From an uncultured Bacilli bacterium (GTDB lineage: Bacteria; Bacillota_I; Bacilli_A; RF39; UBA660): DNA of 8,429 bases. Each line of letters opens with the position of its first letter. Position 1 is the first letter of the stretch. The translations under genes and the position numbers were made by a program. Below are positions 1 to 6,386 of the stretch, piece after piece. The notes below the pieces were generated by a model. The model saw nothing but the letters and a program-made list of their open reading frames with translations, was not told where the DNA came from and ran no database searches. The stretch covers positions 1-8,429 of the forward strand of contig CATKYP010000032.1 of the NCBI GenBank assembly GCA_949840855.1, read 5' to 3'.

Positions 1-115
1 ACCCCACTAGAAGTATTCATAAAGTATATTACGAATGAGCAAGTAGTTTTTTTCTAACTTGATTTGACAATTCAGGTTTTTCATAATTCAAACTGAGCCT
101 AATCGCTAATTACAA

Positions 116-766
116 TTAATATGCCCCTTTTGGGCGAACTATCATCAAAAAGGTCAATAGAATTATCTTAGCATCTAGCAACAAACTTCTATGCTGAATG
201 TATGTCAAGTCTAAATCAACCATCTCTGAAAAGCCTACATTATTACGTTCTGTTGCCTGCCATAGTCCTGTACATCCAGGAATCACCCATAAGCGTTGCT
301 TGTCATAATCGCTATATTCTCTAACTTCACTTGGCAACGGTGGCCTTGGACCTACTACGCTCATATCTCCGCGTAAAACATTCCACAATTGTGGTAACTC
401 ATCTAAACTAGTTTTACGTAAGAAGCGTCCAACAGATGTAACTCTAGGATCATTTTTCATTTTAAACATAGGACCAGTAACTTCATTTTTTTCTTTCAGT
501 TTTTCAAGTAATGTATCTGCATTCACATACATTGACCTAAATTTATAGATCATAAATTTTTTCCCGTCTTTTCCTACTCGTTCCTGTGTGTAAAAAACAG
601 GTCCTCGATCACAAGCAAAAATAAATAATGCAATGATCAAACATGGAATAGCTAACACTAGCAGTCCAACTGCACTGAGAATGATATCAAAAATACGTTT
701 AAAAAACATATAGATATGTTGACACTCTATTTCATGTTTATTGAGCATCAATTTTTCTGTAGTCAT
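116..766 (-). CDS. Undecaprenyl-phosphate sugar-1-phosphate transferase (priming glycosyltransferase, EpsE/WelE type)
   Basis: Starts each repeat unit by moving a sugar-1-phosphate from a UDP-sugar to undecaprenyl phosphate at the cytoplasmic face of the membrane. The 216 residues are a complete short bacterial sugar transferase (PF02397 type) without the extra N-terminal membrane domain of long CpsE/WbaP proteins. Visible features: KRIFD at 23-27, one hydrophobic segment about 28-50 with Pro41 as the likely break of a re-entrant helix, GPVFYTQERVG at 55-65, FRSM at 77-80, the acidic dyad Asp122-Glu123 in SLDELPQLWN, VVGPRP at 137-142 and PGCTGLWQ at 163-170. The ATG has a perfect AGGAGGT site 10 nt upstream, so the start is secure. 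It is the last gene of the visible operon, 75 nt after the GT14-like gene. The first sugar (Glc, Gal or an amino sugar) cannot be read from sequence. Family assignment is very sure. Confidence 0.95.
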   Translation of the reverse strand: MTTEKLMLNKHEIECQHIYMFFKRIFDIILSAVGLLVLAIPCLIIALFIFACDRGPVFYTQERVGKDGKKFMIYKFRSMYVNADTLLEKLKEKNEVTGPMFKMKNDPRVTSVGRFLRKTSLDELPQLWNVLRGDMSVVGPRPPLPSEVREYSDYDKQRLWVIPGCTGLWQATERNNVGFSEMVDLDLTYIQHRSLLLDAKIILLTFLMIVRPKGAY

Positions 767-841
767 ATTTTTTATTACCTCCTCGTATTATGTCTCACCT
801 AGTATCGCAAAAGCCGATGCTACTCCACTAATGGATAAAAT
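767..841 (-). other. 75-nt spacer, the longest gap in the visible operon
   Basis: It separates the GT14-like gene from the priming transferase. It holds the SD of the latter and a weak imperfect inverted repeat at 801-824 (7 bp with a 3-nt bulge, 7-nt loop). No U-tract follows the repeat, so it is not a convincing terminator. The GT14-like reading frame stays open for 17 codons beyond its TAG, to a TAA at 788-790. No clear promoter seen. Confidence 0.4.
777..783 (-). promoter_or_regulatory. Perfect Shine-Dalgarno (AGGAGGT) of the priming transferase
   Basis: AGGAGGT on the minus strand ends 10 nt before the ATG at 766. It is among the closest matches to the consensus in the window and fixes this start, suggesting strong independent translation initiation after the longer spacer. 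Confidence 0.8.
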
Positions 842-1789
842 CTATTTCTGACATTTTTCCAAAATAAAATTTTTCAGTGCTGGCGATTTTTTCAAATCAA
901 ACTTTCTAGCAAATAAATGCCCTAAATCAGCAGCATACGCTAATTGTTCCTCATCACCATCTTGCCAAACATATGGTGATCCATCAGTTAATGAGGACTC
1001 CCACCAATTTATATATCTTAAATTTCCCTGTAATTCATTGGGAATATCGTGTAAAGTATGTTTTGTATATAATTTATAATCTAAATTCTCTTTAAAAATC
1101 ATCGTTGGAAGAAATACTTCATCACTGAGAAATGATTTCTTAAAGACTGATTCAATGTATTTGGATTTATCTACAATCATTTTTGCAGTTTCGTTATCAA
1201 TTGAAAACCACTGTGATGAATATCCCACATACTTGATTCCCTTTTTTTTGAGCACATCTTCTTTTTTTAATAGCTGTTGTAAACGTATAGATAATTGGTC
1301 GCACTTACTTATAAGCTTTCCAACATAGTTCCCGCGAAAATTTCCATATATCTCATTAAAGTAATGCTTATATTTTATTCTCCCAACAACATTATTTCTT
1401 TCTTTTATCTCATCATTAACCATTGAAAGAAATATTTTATTAGGATTTTTATCAAAGAACTCATGTATGTAATCTTGTGAAAATAGTGGTAGATCGCTTC
1501 CAGAAATCAAATGGTAGTAACTATAATTATTATGGACAGCAGCTTTTAATAAAATTAATTCAGCCTTTATCTGACTATAACCACCCCAATTGATTTTTAC
1601 TCTTTCAACAAGAGTAAAAATTGATTTATTACAAGACTCATTCAATGATTTCAATACACTTGCTGAAATCTCAGATTTTTTATCAATCAATAAAAAAATG
1701 TCATTTTTTTCATCATCTAATAAAGATAATAAAAATTCTAATTGTTGAAAATTATTATGTGCTATCACCAAATATGCATGTTTCCTCAT
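842..1789 (-). CDS. Core-2/I-branching (GT14-like) glycosyltransferase
   Basis: A cytoplasmic sugar transferase of the Core-2/I-branching type (PF02485), 315 residues. It starts directly with the typical HAYLVIAHNN strand at 4-13. Then come INWGGYS at 66-72, YYHLISGSDLPL at 91-102, the SSQWF motif at 191-195, SDEVFLP at 222-228 with Glu224 as candidate catalytic base, and LRYINW at 257-262. No membrane segment is seen. The frame is open upstream to a TTG at 1909, but that part is the cpsB 3' end read out of phase; the ATG at 1789 with GAGG 11 nt upstream begins exactly at the conserved domain, so I chose it. Animal relatives add beta-1,6-GlcNAc branches and plant or xylosyl relatives use other sugars, so donor and linkage are open. 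Its place between the phosphatase and the priming enzyme suggests it builds, perhaps branches, the repeat unit. The gene looks very AT-rich. Confidence 0.87.
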   Translation of the reverse strand: MRKHAYLVIAHNNFQQLEFLLSLLDDEKNDIFLLIDKKSEISASVLKSLNESCNKSIFTLVERVKINWGGYSQIKAELILLKAAVHNNYSYYHLISGSDLPLFSQDYIHEFFDKNPNKIFLSMVNDEIKERNNVVGRIKYKHYFNEIYGNFRGNYVGKLISKCDQLSIRLQQLLKKEDVLKKKGIKYVGYSSQWFSIDNETAKMIVDKSKYIESVFKKSFLSDEVFLPTMIFKENLDYKLYTKHTLHDIPNELQGNLRYINWWESSLTDGSPYVWQDGDEEQLAYAADLGHLFARKFDLKKSPALKNFILEKCQK

Positions 1790-1814
1790 AAATATATCTA
1801 CCTCGTAATTAATC

Positions 1815-2591
1815 CTAGAAAAAAAAGAAACGCTTTTTCTCCCGTATTTTACTATATCCGCTAGCAATAACATTATTACCGTTAAGAATATCCTCTGCAT
1901 TTTTCTCAAATTTCATAGCTACTTTAGGACCGAAATCATCTCCTATACTCTCTAAAGCCTCACGGAGCACAAAATCTCTTCCTTTAAGTGCATGTGTGTC
2001 AGAAGCAACTACCTGGACCAATCTATTTTCAACTAATTTTTGTGATATATCAGCCACATTCTCTCCAAATCCCCCGACATAGCTCGTAGCTGTAATTTGG
2101 GCTAAAGCACCTTTTTGGATAAAATTGTATAATATATTTAAATTCGACTGAATTTCTTTATTTCTTTCAGGGTGTACAATTATTGGCGTAATTCCTAATT
2201 TCTGAAGTTCAAAAATGATTTTTTCTGTATACATAGGAACATTTGAATGTGGTAATTCAAGTAGCATATACCTTGTATCAATATCTGTTCCCAAAAGATC
2301 CGGATAACGCTCTGGTAAATCACCATTAATATGAACTTCTTGCCCTGGAAAAACCTGTAGTGGGATCTTACATTTATCTAGGGCTTGTTGGAATGATTCT
2401 GTTTTTTTTATAACATCAAATTTATGATTCACATATCTATTATCCAGATGATGAGGAGTTAATAGAATATGTGTAACGCCATCAAGAACCGCTTTTTTTG
2501 CTAATTCAAGTGAAGTCTCCAAGTTAGGAGAGCCATCGTCAATTCCTGGTAACATATGACAATGTAAATCTACAATTTTATCAAAGTGCAT
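1815..2591 (-). CDS. cpsB: CpsB/Wzb-type PHP-family protein-tyrosine phosphatase
   Basis: Manganese-dependent phosphatase of the PHP superfamily that removes phosphate from the tyrosine tail of CpsD and so resets the polymer-control cycle. Numbering from the ATG at 2597 (260 residues), the metal-binding motifs are all present: DLHCHMLPGIDDG at 10-22, TPHH at 47-50, GQEVHI at 85-90, VHPERN at 141-146 and SDTHALKGR at 199-207. Length fits the family. Two ATGs lie 6 nt apart; AAGGA at 2597-2601 sits 5 nt before the second (2591) but touches the first, so I take 2591 (258 residues, starting MHFDKIVDLH). It follows cpsD by 26 nt and precedes the GT14-like gene by 25 nt. Its end, KKRFFFF, is encoded by a T8 run right before the TAG stop, where a one-base slip would join it to the next gene. 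Family assignment is very sure. Confidence 0.95.
   Translation of the reverse strand: MHFDKIVDLHCHMLPGIDDGSPNLETSLELAKKAVLDGVTHILLTPHHLDNRYVNHKFDVIKKTESFQQALDKCKIPLQVFPGQEVHINGDLPERYPDLLGTDIDTRYMLLELPHSNVPMYTEKIIFELQKLGITPIIVHPERNKEIQSNLNILYNFIQKGALAQITATSYVGGFGENVADISQKLVENRLVQVVASDTHALKGRDFVLREALESIGDDFGPKVAMKFEKNAEDILNGNNVIASGYSKIREKKRFFFF
1819..1826 (-). repeat. Homopolymer T8 in the mRNA sense at the cpsB stop
   Basis: Eight T residues on the coding strand make up most of the final FFF codons of cpsB, directly before TAG. The run follows a tiny GAAA/TTTC stem with a 5-nt loop, too weak to call a terminator. Deleting one T puts cpsB in the frame of the downstream GT14-like gene with no stop between. 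Two other 8-base runs occur, at 1242-1249 and 2402-2409, within coding sequence. Confidence 0.6.
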
Positions 2592-2596
2592 ACTCA

Positions 2597-2601
2597 TCCT
2601 T
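2597..2601 (-). promoter_or_regulatory. Shine-Dalgarno deciding the cpsB start
   Basis: AAGGA on the coding strand, 5 nt before the ATG at 2591, overlaps the earlier ATG at 2597. The site favours the second ATG because the first has no spacing from it. Confidence 0.6.
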
Positions 2602-2617
2602 CTTTCTAAATATAATG

Positions 2618-3337
2618 TTATTTTTTAGAATAATAGCCATAATACCCACTAGCAAAGTTTGGCACATCATTTAATATTACCCCTATAATATGCCCACCTA
2701 CATGCTCGATCAATTTGACTGCTTCACGGCAAACAGCCTTTTCAGTCTTATCTTGCCTTACAACTAAAATCGTCCCATCTACTTGTGTAGCCAGCAATTG
2801 TGCATCTGTCACAGTAGTTACAGGTGGGGCATCAAATATCACTAGATCAAAAGTTTTATTCAAAGCCTTCTGTACAGCCTTCATTTTCATGGATCCAATC
2901 AATTCTGATGGATTTGGTGGAATTGGTCCACTAGGCATTACGTATAAATTTTTTACAGTTGTTTCATAAATGATCTCGTTAATATCAAAATCATTTTCTG
3001 TCAATAAATTTGTTAACCCTTTGCCATCCTGAATTCCAAAAGTTGCCCGTACAGTAGGTCTTCTTAAGTCGGCATCAATCAAAAGTGTTTTTAGGCCTTG
3101 TTTGGCATACGTTGCTGCAATATTAGCTGCAACTGTCGATTTTCCTTCAGAAGCAACGGTAGAGGTTAACATCAATGATTTATAGGCATGATCAACACTT
3201 GAAAACATGATATTCGTTCTTATAGTATTAAATTGTTCAGTATTAACTGAAGTTGGTTTATCTATCGTAATCAAATAAACCCCATTTTCCATACTATTAG
3301 TGTCTAGTTCTTGTTTCTTTTTTCCAAAAAATTTCAT
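2618..3337 (-). CDS. cpsD: CpsD/Wze-type bacterial tyrosine kinase (cytoplasmic BY-kinase)
   Basis: ATP-dependent autokinase that works with the membrane protein CpsC to control polysaccharide chain length and output. The 239-residue protein has an N-terminal basic stretch KFFGKKK (2-8), the EQFNTIRTNI segment at 34-43 typical of kinase contacts, Walker A at 59-68 (ASEGKST core), Walker A' LLIDADLRRP at 85-94 and Walker B LVIFDAPP at 165-172. It ends in a tyrosine cluster, GYYGYYSKK (231-239), with four Tyr as autophosphorylation candidates. It lacks a membrane part, as expected for the split Gram-positive type. The ATG has GGAGGT 5 nt upstream. It lies 17 nt after cpsC and 26 nt before cpsB, forming the usual adaptor-kinase-phosphatase set, though in the order C-D-B. 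MinD-like ATPases share the fold, but the Tyr tail and neighbours settle the call. Confidence 0.96.
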   Translation of the reverse strand: MKFFGKKKQELDTNSMENGVYLITIDKPTSVNTEQFNTIRTNIMFSSVDHAYKSLMLTSTVASEGKSTVAANIAATYAKQGLKTLLIDADLRRPTVRATFGIQDGKGLTNLLTENDFDINEIIYETTVKNLYVMPSGPIPPNPSELIGSMKMKAVQKALNKTFDLVIFDAPPVTTVTDAQLLATQVDGTILVVRQDKTEKAVCREAVKLIEHVGGHIIGVILNDVPNFASGYYGYYSKK

Positions 3338-3354
3338 GATCTACCTCCCAATTG

Positions 3355-4122
3355 CTATACTCGTTTACGTCTTAACTCAGAATCAAACGCTTTATCAACT
3401 GAATTTATACTAACAATCCCATATTCTTTAGTTCTATTATCCAAATGGTATACTTTACCCAAGACTGTTAGCCCTAGTTCCTCTGTCAAGAATTCTTCAC
3501 TATCGACCTTTGTATTCCCAAGTTCTTTGATCAATACAATCATCAAGCCTACTATCAAACCAGCTAAAGCTCCTAACACTAGATTTAATTTCTTTCTTGG
3601 TGAAACCGGATCAAGCTTTGGTGTAGCTTTATTTACGATTGTCACATTATTGATTTGCATTATCTTCTTGATCTTCTTAGTAAATACACTTCCTATCATA
3701 TTAGCGATATCAGCAGCAATATATGGATTACCATTTGTTACTGTAACACTGATAACTTGTGAGCTATTTTCATTTGAAATAGTAATATCTTTCTTTAATT
3801 GCTCCATACTTCCTTTATAGTTATCTTTTTGCTTAGCTTCTCTCAAGACATCATTCAAAATTACGCCTTTCGTCAAGACATCCTTATATGTTCTAATAGC
3901 TTGTAAATCAGCTTGTTGAACATTGAATTGTGCAGCTACATCACTCGTTTTTTGATTAACTAGTAAATCTACTGTAGAACTATATTTAGGTGTCATAAAA
4001 ACAAATGTCACTATCATCGATATTCCAATTCCCAAAAAAACGCAGGTAATAATTGCAGTGATGTGTTTTCTTAAAATTCTCATATATTGTGGTAAACTAA
4101 CAAAATCATCTGTTTTCTTCAT
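3355..4122 (-). CDS. cpsC: CpsC/Wzz-type chain-length regulator and tyrosine kinase adaptor
   Basis: Polysaccharide co-polymerase with a Wzz domain. It anchors and activates CpsD and influences polymer length. The 255 residues show two membrane segments (about 20-43 and 179-199) around an extracellular loop rich in polar residues, the proline-containing motif PKLDPVSPRKKLN (168-180) just before the second segment, and a short cytoplasmic tail ending RRKRV that would meet CpsD. Its ATG overlaps the last 17 nt of wzy; AGGAG lies 9 nt upstream inside the wzy coding region, so translation of the two is probably coupled. The cpsD start follows after 17 nt. Compared with most streptococcal and lactobacillar clusters, where this gene comes early, it is here downstream of the transferases and polymerase. 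Family assignment is very sure. Confidence 0.95.
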   Translation of the reverse strand: MKKTDDFVSLPQYMRILRKHITAIITCVFLGIGISMIVTFVFMTPKYSSTVDLLVNQKTSDVAAQFNVQQADLQAIRTYKDVLTKGVILNDVLREAKQKDNYKGSMEQLKKDITISNENSSQVISVTVTNGNPYIAADIANMIGSVFTKKIKKIMQINNVTIVNKATPKLDPVSPRKKLNLVLGALAGLIVGLMIVLIKELGNTKVDSEEFLTEELGLTVLGKVYHLDNRTKEYGIVSINSVDKAFDSELRRKRV

Positions 4123-5416
4123 TATTTTTTTCTCCTTCTGTGATTAGATATAATGTTTCTTTATTTGAATTAATCCACAAGTATGCCAAAATAAATATAA
4201 ATAACGGTGACCCATACACAATTAAAATAAATAAAGAAACTATTATCACAACTGAAAATATCCATATTGAATTATCATAACTTATACCTAACACTAAACT
4301 TTTTAGCAATGGATAACTATAAATCACAGTCAAATAGATACCTCCATAGGCTAAAATGGATGACCATCCTAGACTGTACCATGCTTGATTAACACCTAAA
4401 TATGTGTACAATCTATCAGCTGACATATATTGCTGTAAAGCCTCTAAATTATCCATCCCCGCACCTAAATAAGGATGGGATAGCCATAACTGGTATCCCG
4501 CATTTAAATCATCAAAACGAAGTGATGTTGAAAGTGTATCATTTGATGATTTAAAGCTTAAAAGTTGTACTATCAAATATGCAAAAGTAAGAATAACCAT
4601 TGGAACAAGAATTATCCCTAAAGTAAATTTGTACTTACTCTTAAATTCTTTGACTGTATAACACAAAATAATAAATACCGCCATAATTATCGCTGTCATT
4701 GATAAAGTCGAAAACATTGTAATAATCAAACATATAATTTTTTTACCTCTATCACCACGAATAAAATAGCCGTATGCACTAGCAACAATCAATACAAAAG
4801 CATACATCGGCGCTTCAGGATAGATACCTGAATTTCTGTCAATAACTGTCCCCATAAAGTTATAATCTTGACTTTCAAAATAGATTTTTAAGAAATTTCC
4901 AACTAATCTGTTTCCTCCCCAAAAGTACTCTGTATAACCAGTTACCGGCAGGAATTTAAAAATAGAGACTAACATCCAGCACACTAAACTGATAACTGCT
5001 AAAATCACCGTCAATTGATAGAAACATTCAATTATCCCACTTGTCAAATCGTGTTGCCGATAGTTTTTAATTCCCAATTCTAATACCAAAAGATCAAAAA
5101 CCAGCAATAGTAACAAATATGTACGTATGTTAGATTGAGGATATACTTCCAATGTATGTAAACAATATATCCCAACAAGGACTGTAACTATAATTACTTT
5201 AATAAGTAATTTGGTAATTTCATTAGCTGTTGCCCCTATCGTCAGTATATTAACTATAACAGAAACCACTAGTATACATGTCAAACATATATACACATAG
5301 TTCATGGGATAAATTAAGCTATATATACTCGAACTACCTATGATCAAAATAATAGCGATCATATATTCTAATAATAAACTAAAACGTTTGCTGTTAGAAA
5401 TTAGACTCTTTTTCAC
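4106..5416 (-). CDS. wzy: Wzy-type polysaccharide polymerase (O-antigen ligase/polymerase superfamily)
   Basis: Integral membrane protein predicted to join exported lipid-linked repeat units into polymer on the outer face of the membrane. The 436 residues contain about 10-12 hydrophobic segments (for example 14-35, 41-60, 70-88, 99-115, 130-150, 203-218, 227-252, 264-287, 352-372, 383-415). They also hold the large-loop motifs of the family: DRNSGIYPEAP at 193-203 and the WLSHPYLGAGMDNLE stretch at 311-325. Sequence outside these motifs is poorly conserved in the family, so the call rests on topology, motifs and context. The start is GTG at 5416 with GAGGG 8 nt upstream; a nearer ATG at 5424 opens only a three-codon frame. 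It follows the GT2 gene by 16 nt and overlaps cpsC by 17 nt. A flippase (Wzx) is the alternative for a multi-span protein here, but length and loop motifs favour Wzy. Confidence 0.87.
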   Translation of the reverse strand: MKKSLISNSKRFSLLLEYMIAIILIIGSSSIYSLIYPMNYVYICLTCILVVSVIVNILTIGATANEITKLLIKVIIVTVLVGIYCLHTLEVYPQSNIRTYLLLLLVFDLLVLELGIKNYRQHDLTSGIIECFYQLTVILAVISLVCWMLVSIFKFLPVTGYTEYFWGGNRLVGNFLKIYFESQDYNFMGTVIDRNSGIYPEAPMYAFVLIVASAYGYFIRGDRGKKIICLIITMFSTLSMTAIIMAVFIILCYTVKEFKSKYKFTLGIILVPMVILTFAYLIVQLLSFKSSNDTLSTSLRFDDLNAGYQLWLSHPYLGAGMDNLEALQQYMSADRLYTYLGVNQAWYSLGWSSILAYGGIYLTVIYSYPLLKSLVLGISYDNSIWIFSVVIIVSLFILIVYGSPLFIFILAYLWINSNKETLYLITEGEKNNEENR

Positions 5417-5424
5417 TTACTCAT

Positions 5425-5429
5425 CCCTC
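5425..5429 (-). promoter_or_regulatory. Shine-Dalgarno of wzy (GTG start)
   Basis: GAGGG on the coding strand, 8 nt before the GTG at 5416. It supports the non-ATG start, since the intervening ATG at 5424 is followed by a stop three codons later. Confidence 0.6.
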
Positions 5430-5432
5430 AAA

Positions 5433-6386
5433 TCAAACCTGTCTTCTCAATTTCTTCACAACAAAGTACAACTTCGTTTTTAAAAGCAAATATTTAAACC
5501 TATTTTTCAGACTTATATCAGCATATTCTCTAATCACTATAGTAATTATTTGTTCTTGTATCTTAGAACAATACTCACTACCGTAGCTATTATCGAGAAA
5601 TGAAAAAAGCATAGTGAGTTTGAGATTTACCAACTTCTTTAACAGTTCTGGGTAATTAACATGCATATACTCTTCTATCTCTCCAAAACTCTTCATCGTA
5701 TCTAGGTAATCTTTATATTTCCAGGTTTTAGTTATAGAGCCGGCATTGTTTTGATAGTAATAATACAGATGATCATCTATAAAATATATTGCCCGACTTT
5801 TGCCAATTAGCTTATATGTCGTAGCTAAATCTTCATATGTTCTACCACTTGGAAATTCAATCTTATTATCTGTGAATAACTTTGTTCTAGCTACATTGGA
5901 CCAAGAATAATTCCCTATCTTACAATCTAGTAAGATCTCCAAAGCTTCCTTGCTAGAATAACTACCACTTTGAGGTCTATTTTTAAACCAAAATTGCTTT
6001 TTATAGCCCTCTTTCCCTTGAGTAAGATAGAAATCAAAAAACACCATATCAACTTGTTTTTCAGATAAATATGTTACACTTTTTGCAAGTAACTCTGATT
6101 CAATCCAATCATCTGGATCGAGAAAATATATGAATTCGCCTTGAGCATGCCGTATACCTGTATTTCTTGCTCCAGATAATCCTACATTTTTTTGATTTAC
6201 AAGCTTATAATTTTGCTTTTTATTTACAAATTCTTCCAATATAGTCTGGGTATTATCAGTTGAACCATCATTAACAAAAATGACTTCATAGTTACTGTAA
6301 GTTTGCTTATCAATACTTTCGATACACCTACGCACATAGTTTTCAACATTGTAAGCAGGTACAACAATCGATACTAGTCCCTTCAA
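5433..6386 (-). CDS. Family 2 glycosyltransferase (GT-A fold)
   Basis: Cytoplasmic or membrane-associated transferase that adds one sugar from a nucleotide donor to the growing lipid-linked repeat. The 317 residues begin with the classic VSIVVPAYN strand (5-13). Then come VNDGSTD (38-44), LSGARNTG (70-77), the metal-binding FLDPDDW (89-95, Asp90/Asp92/Asp93) and RTYEDLATTYKL (182-193), where Glu185-Asp186 is the usual catalytic-base pair. The basic C-terminus (KTKLYFVVKKLRRQV) could be an amphipathic membrane-contact helix. The start is TTG at 6386, overlapping the TGA of the upstream gene as TTGA, with GGAGGT 11 nt upstream; this gives the exact family N-terminus, and no in-frame ATG is nearer the domain start. 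wzy follows after 16 nt. Donor and linkage cannot be told from sequence in this large family. Confidence 0.94.
   Translation of the reverse strand: MKGLVSIVVPAYNVENYVRRCIESIDKQTYSNYEVIFVNDGSTDNTQTILEEFVNKKQNYKLVNQKNVGLSGARNTGIRHAQGEFIYFLDPDDWIESELLAKSVTYLSEKQVDMVFFDFYLTQGKEGYKKQFWFKNRPQSGSYSSKEALEILLDCKIGNYSWSNVARTKLFTDNKIEFPSGRTYEDLATTYKLIGKSRAIYFIDDHLYYYYQNNAGSITKTWKYKDYLDTMKSFGEIEEYMHVNYPELLKKLVNLKLTMLFSFLDNSYGSEYCSKIQEQIITIVIREYADISLKNRFKYLLLKTKLYFVVKKLRRQV

Noticed and set aside
34..65. Inverted repeat (CAAG/CTTG plus TAG/CTA) around a T7 run after the last gene
   Set aside because: Stem is short, bulged and GC-poor, and no U-tract follows it in the transcript direction, so it does not qualify as an intrinsic terminator.
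7..84. 25-codon minus-strand frame (MKNLNCQIK...) downstream of the priming gene
   Set aside because: No Shine-Dalgarno site before its ATG, very short, and composition expected in AT-rich DNA. A gene remnant is possible but cannot be supported.
842..1909. Longer GT14-like protein starting at TTG 1909 or ATG 1900, with a hydrophobic N-terminus
   Set aside because: The extra 40 codons are the 3' end of cpsB in another phase, no good SD precedes them, and the conserved domain begins exactly at the ATG at 1789, which has its own SD.
2715..2969. Plus-strand open frame opposite cpsD
   Set aside because: Lies fully within a clear BY-kinase gene and has no family features.
3311..3820. Plus-strand open frame of 169 codons opposite cpsC
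   Set aside because: Shadow of cpsC and the cpsD start on the other strand. It lacks a recognisable domain, and the minus-strand genes there are certain.
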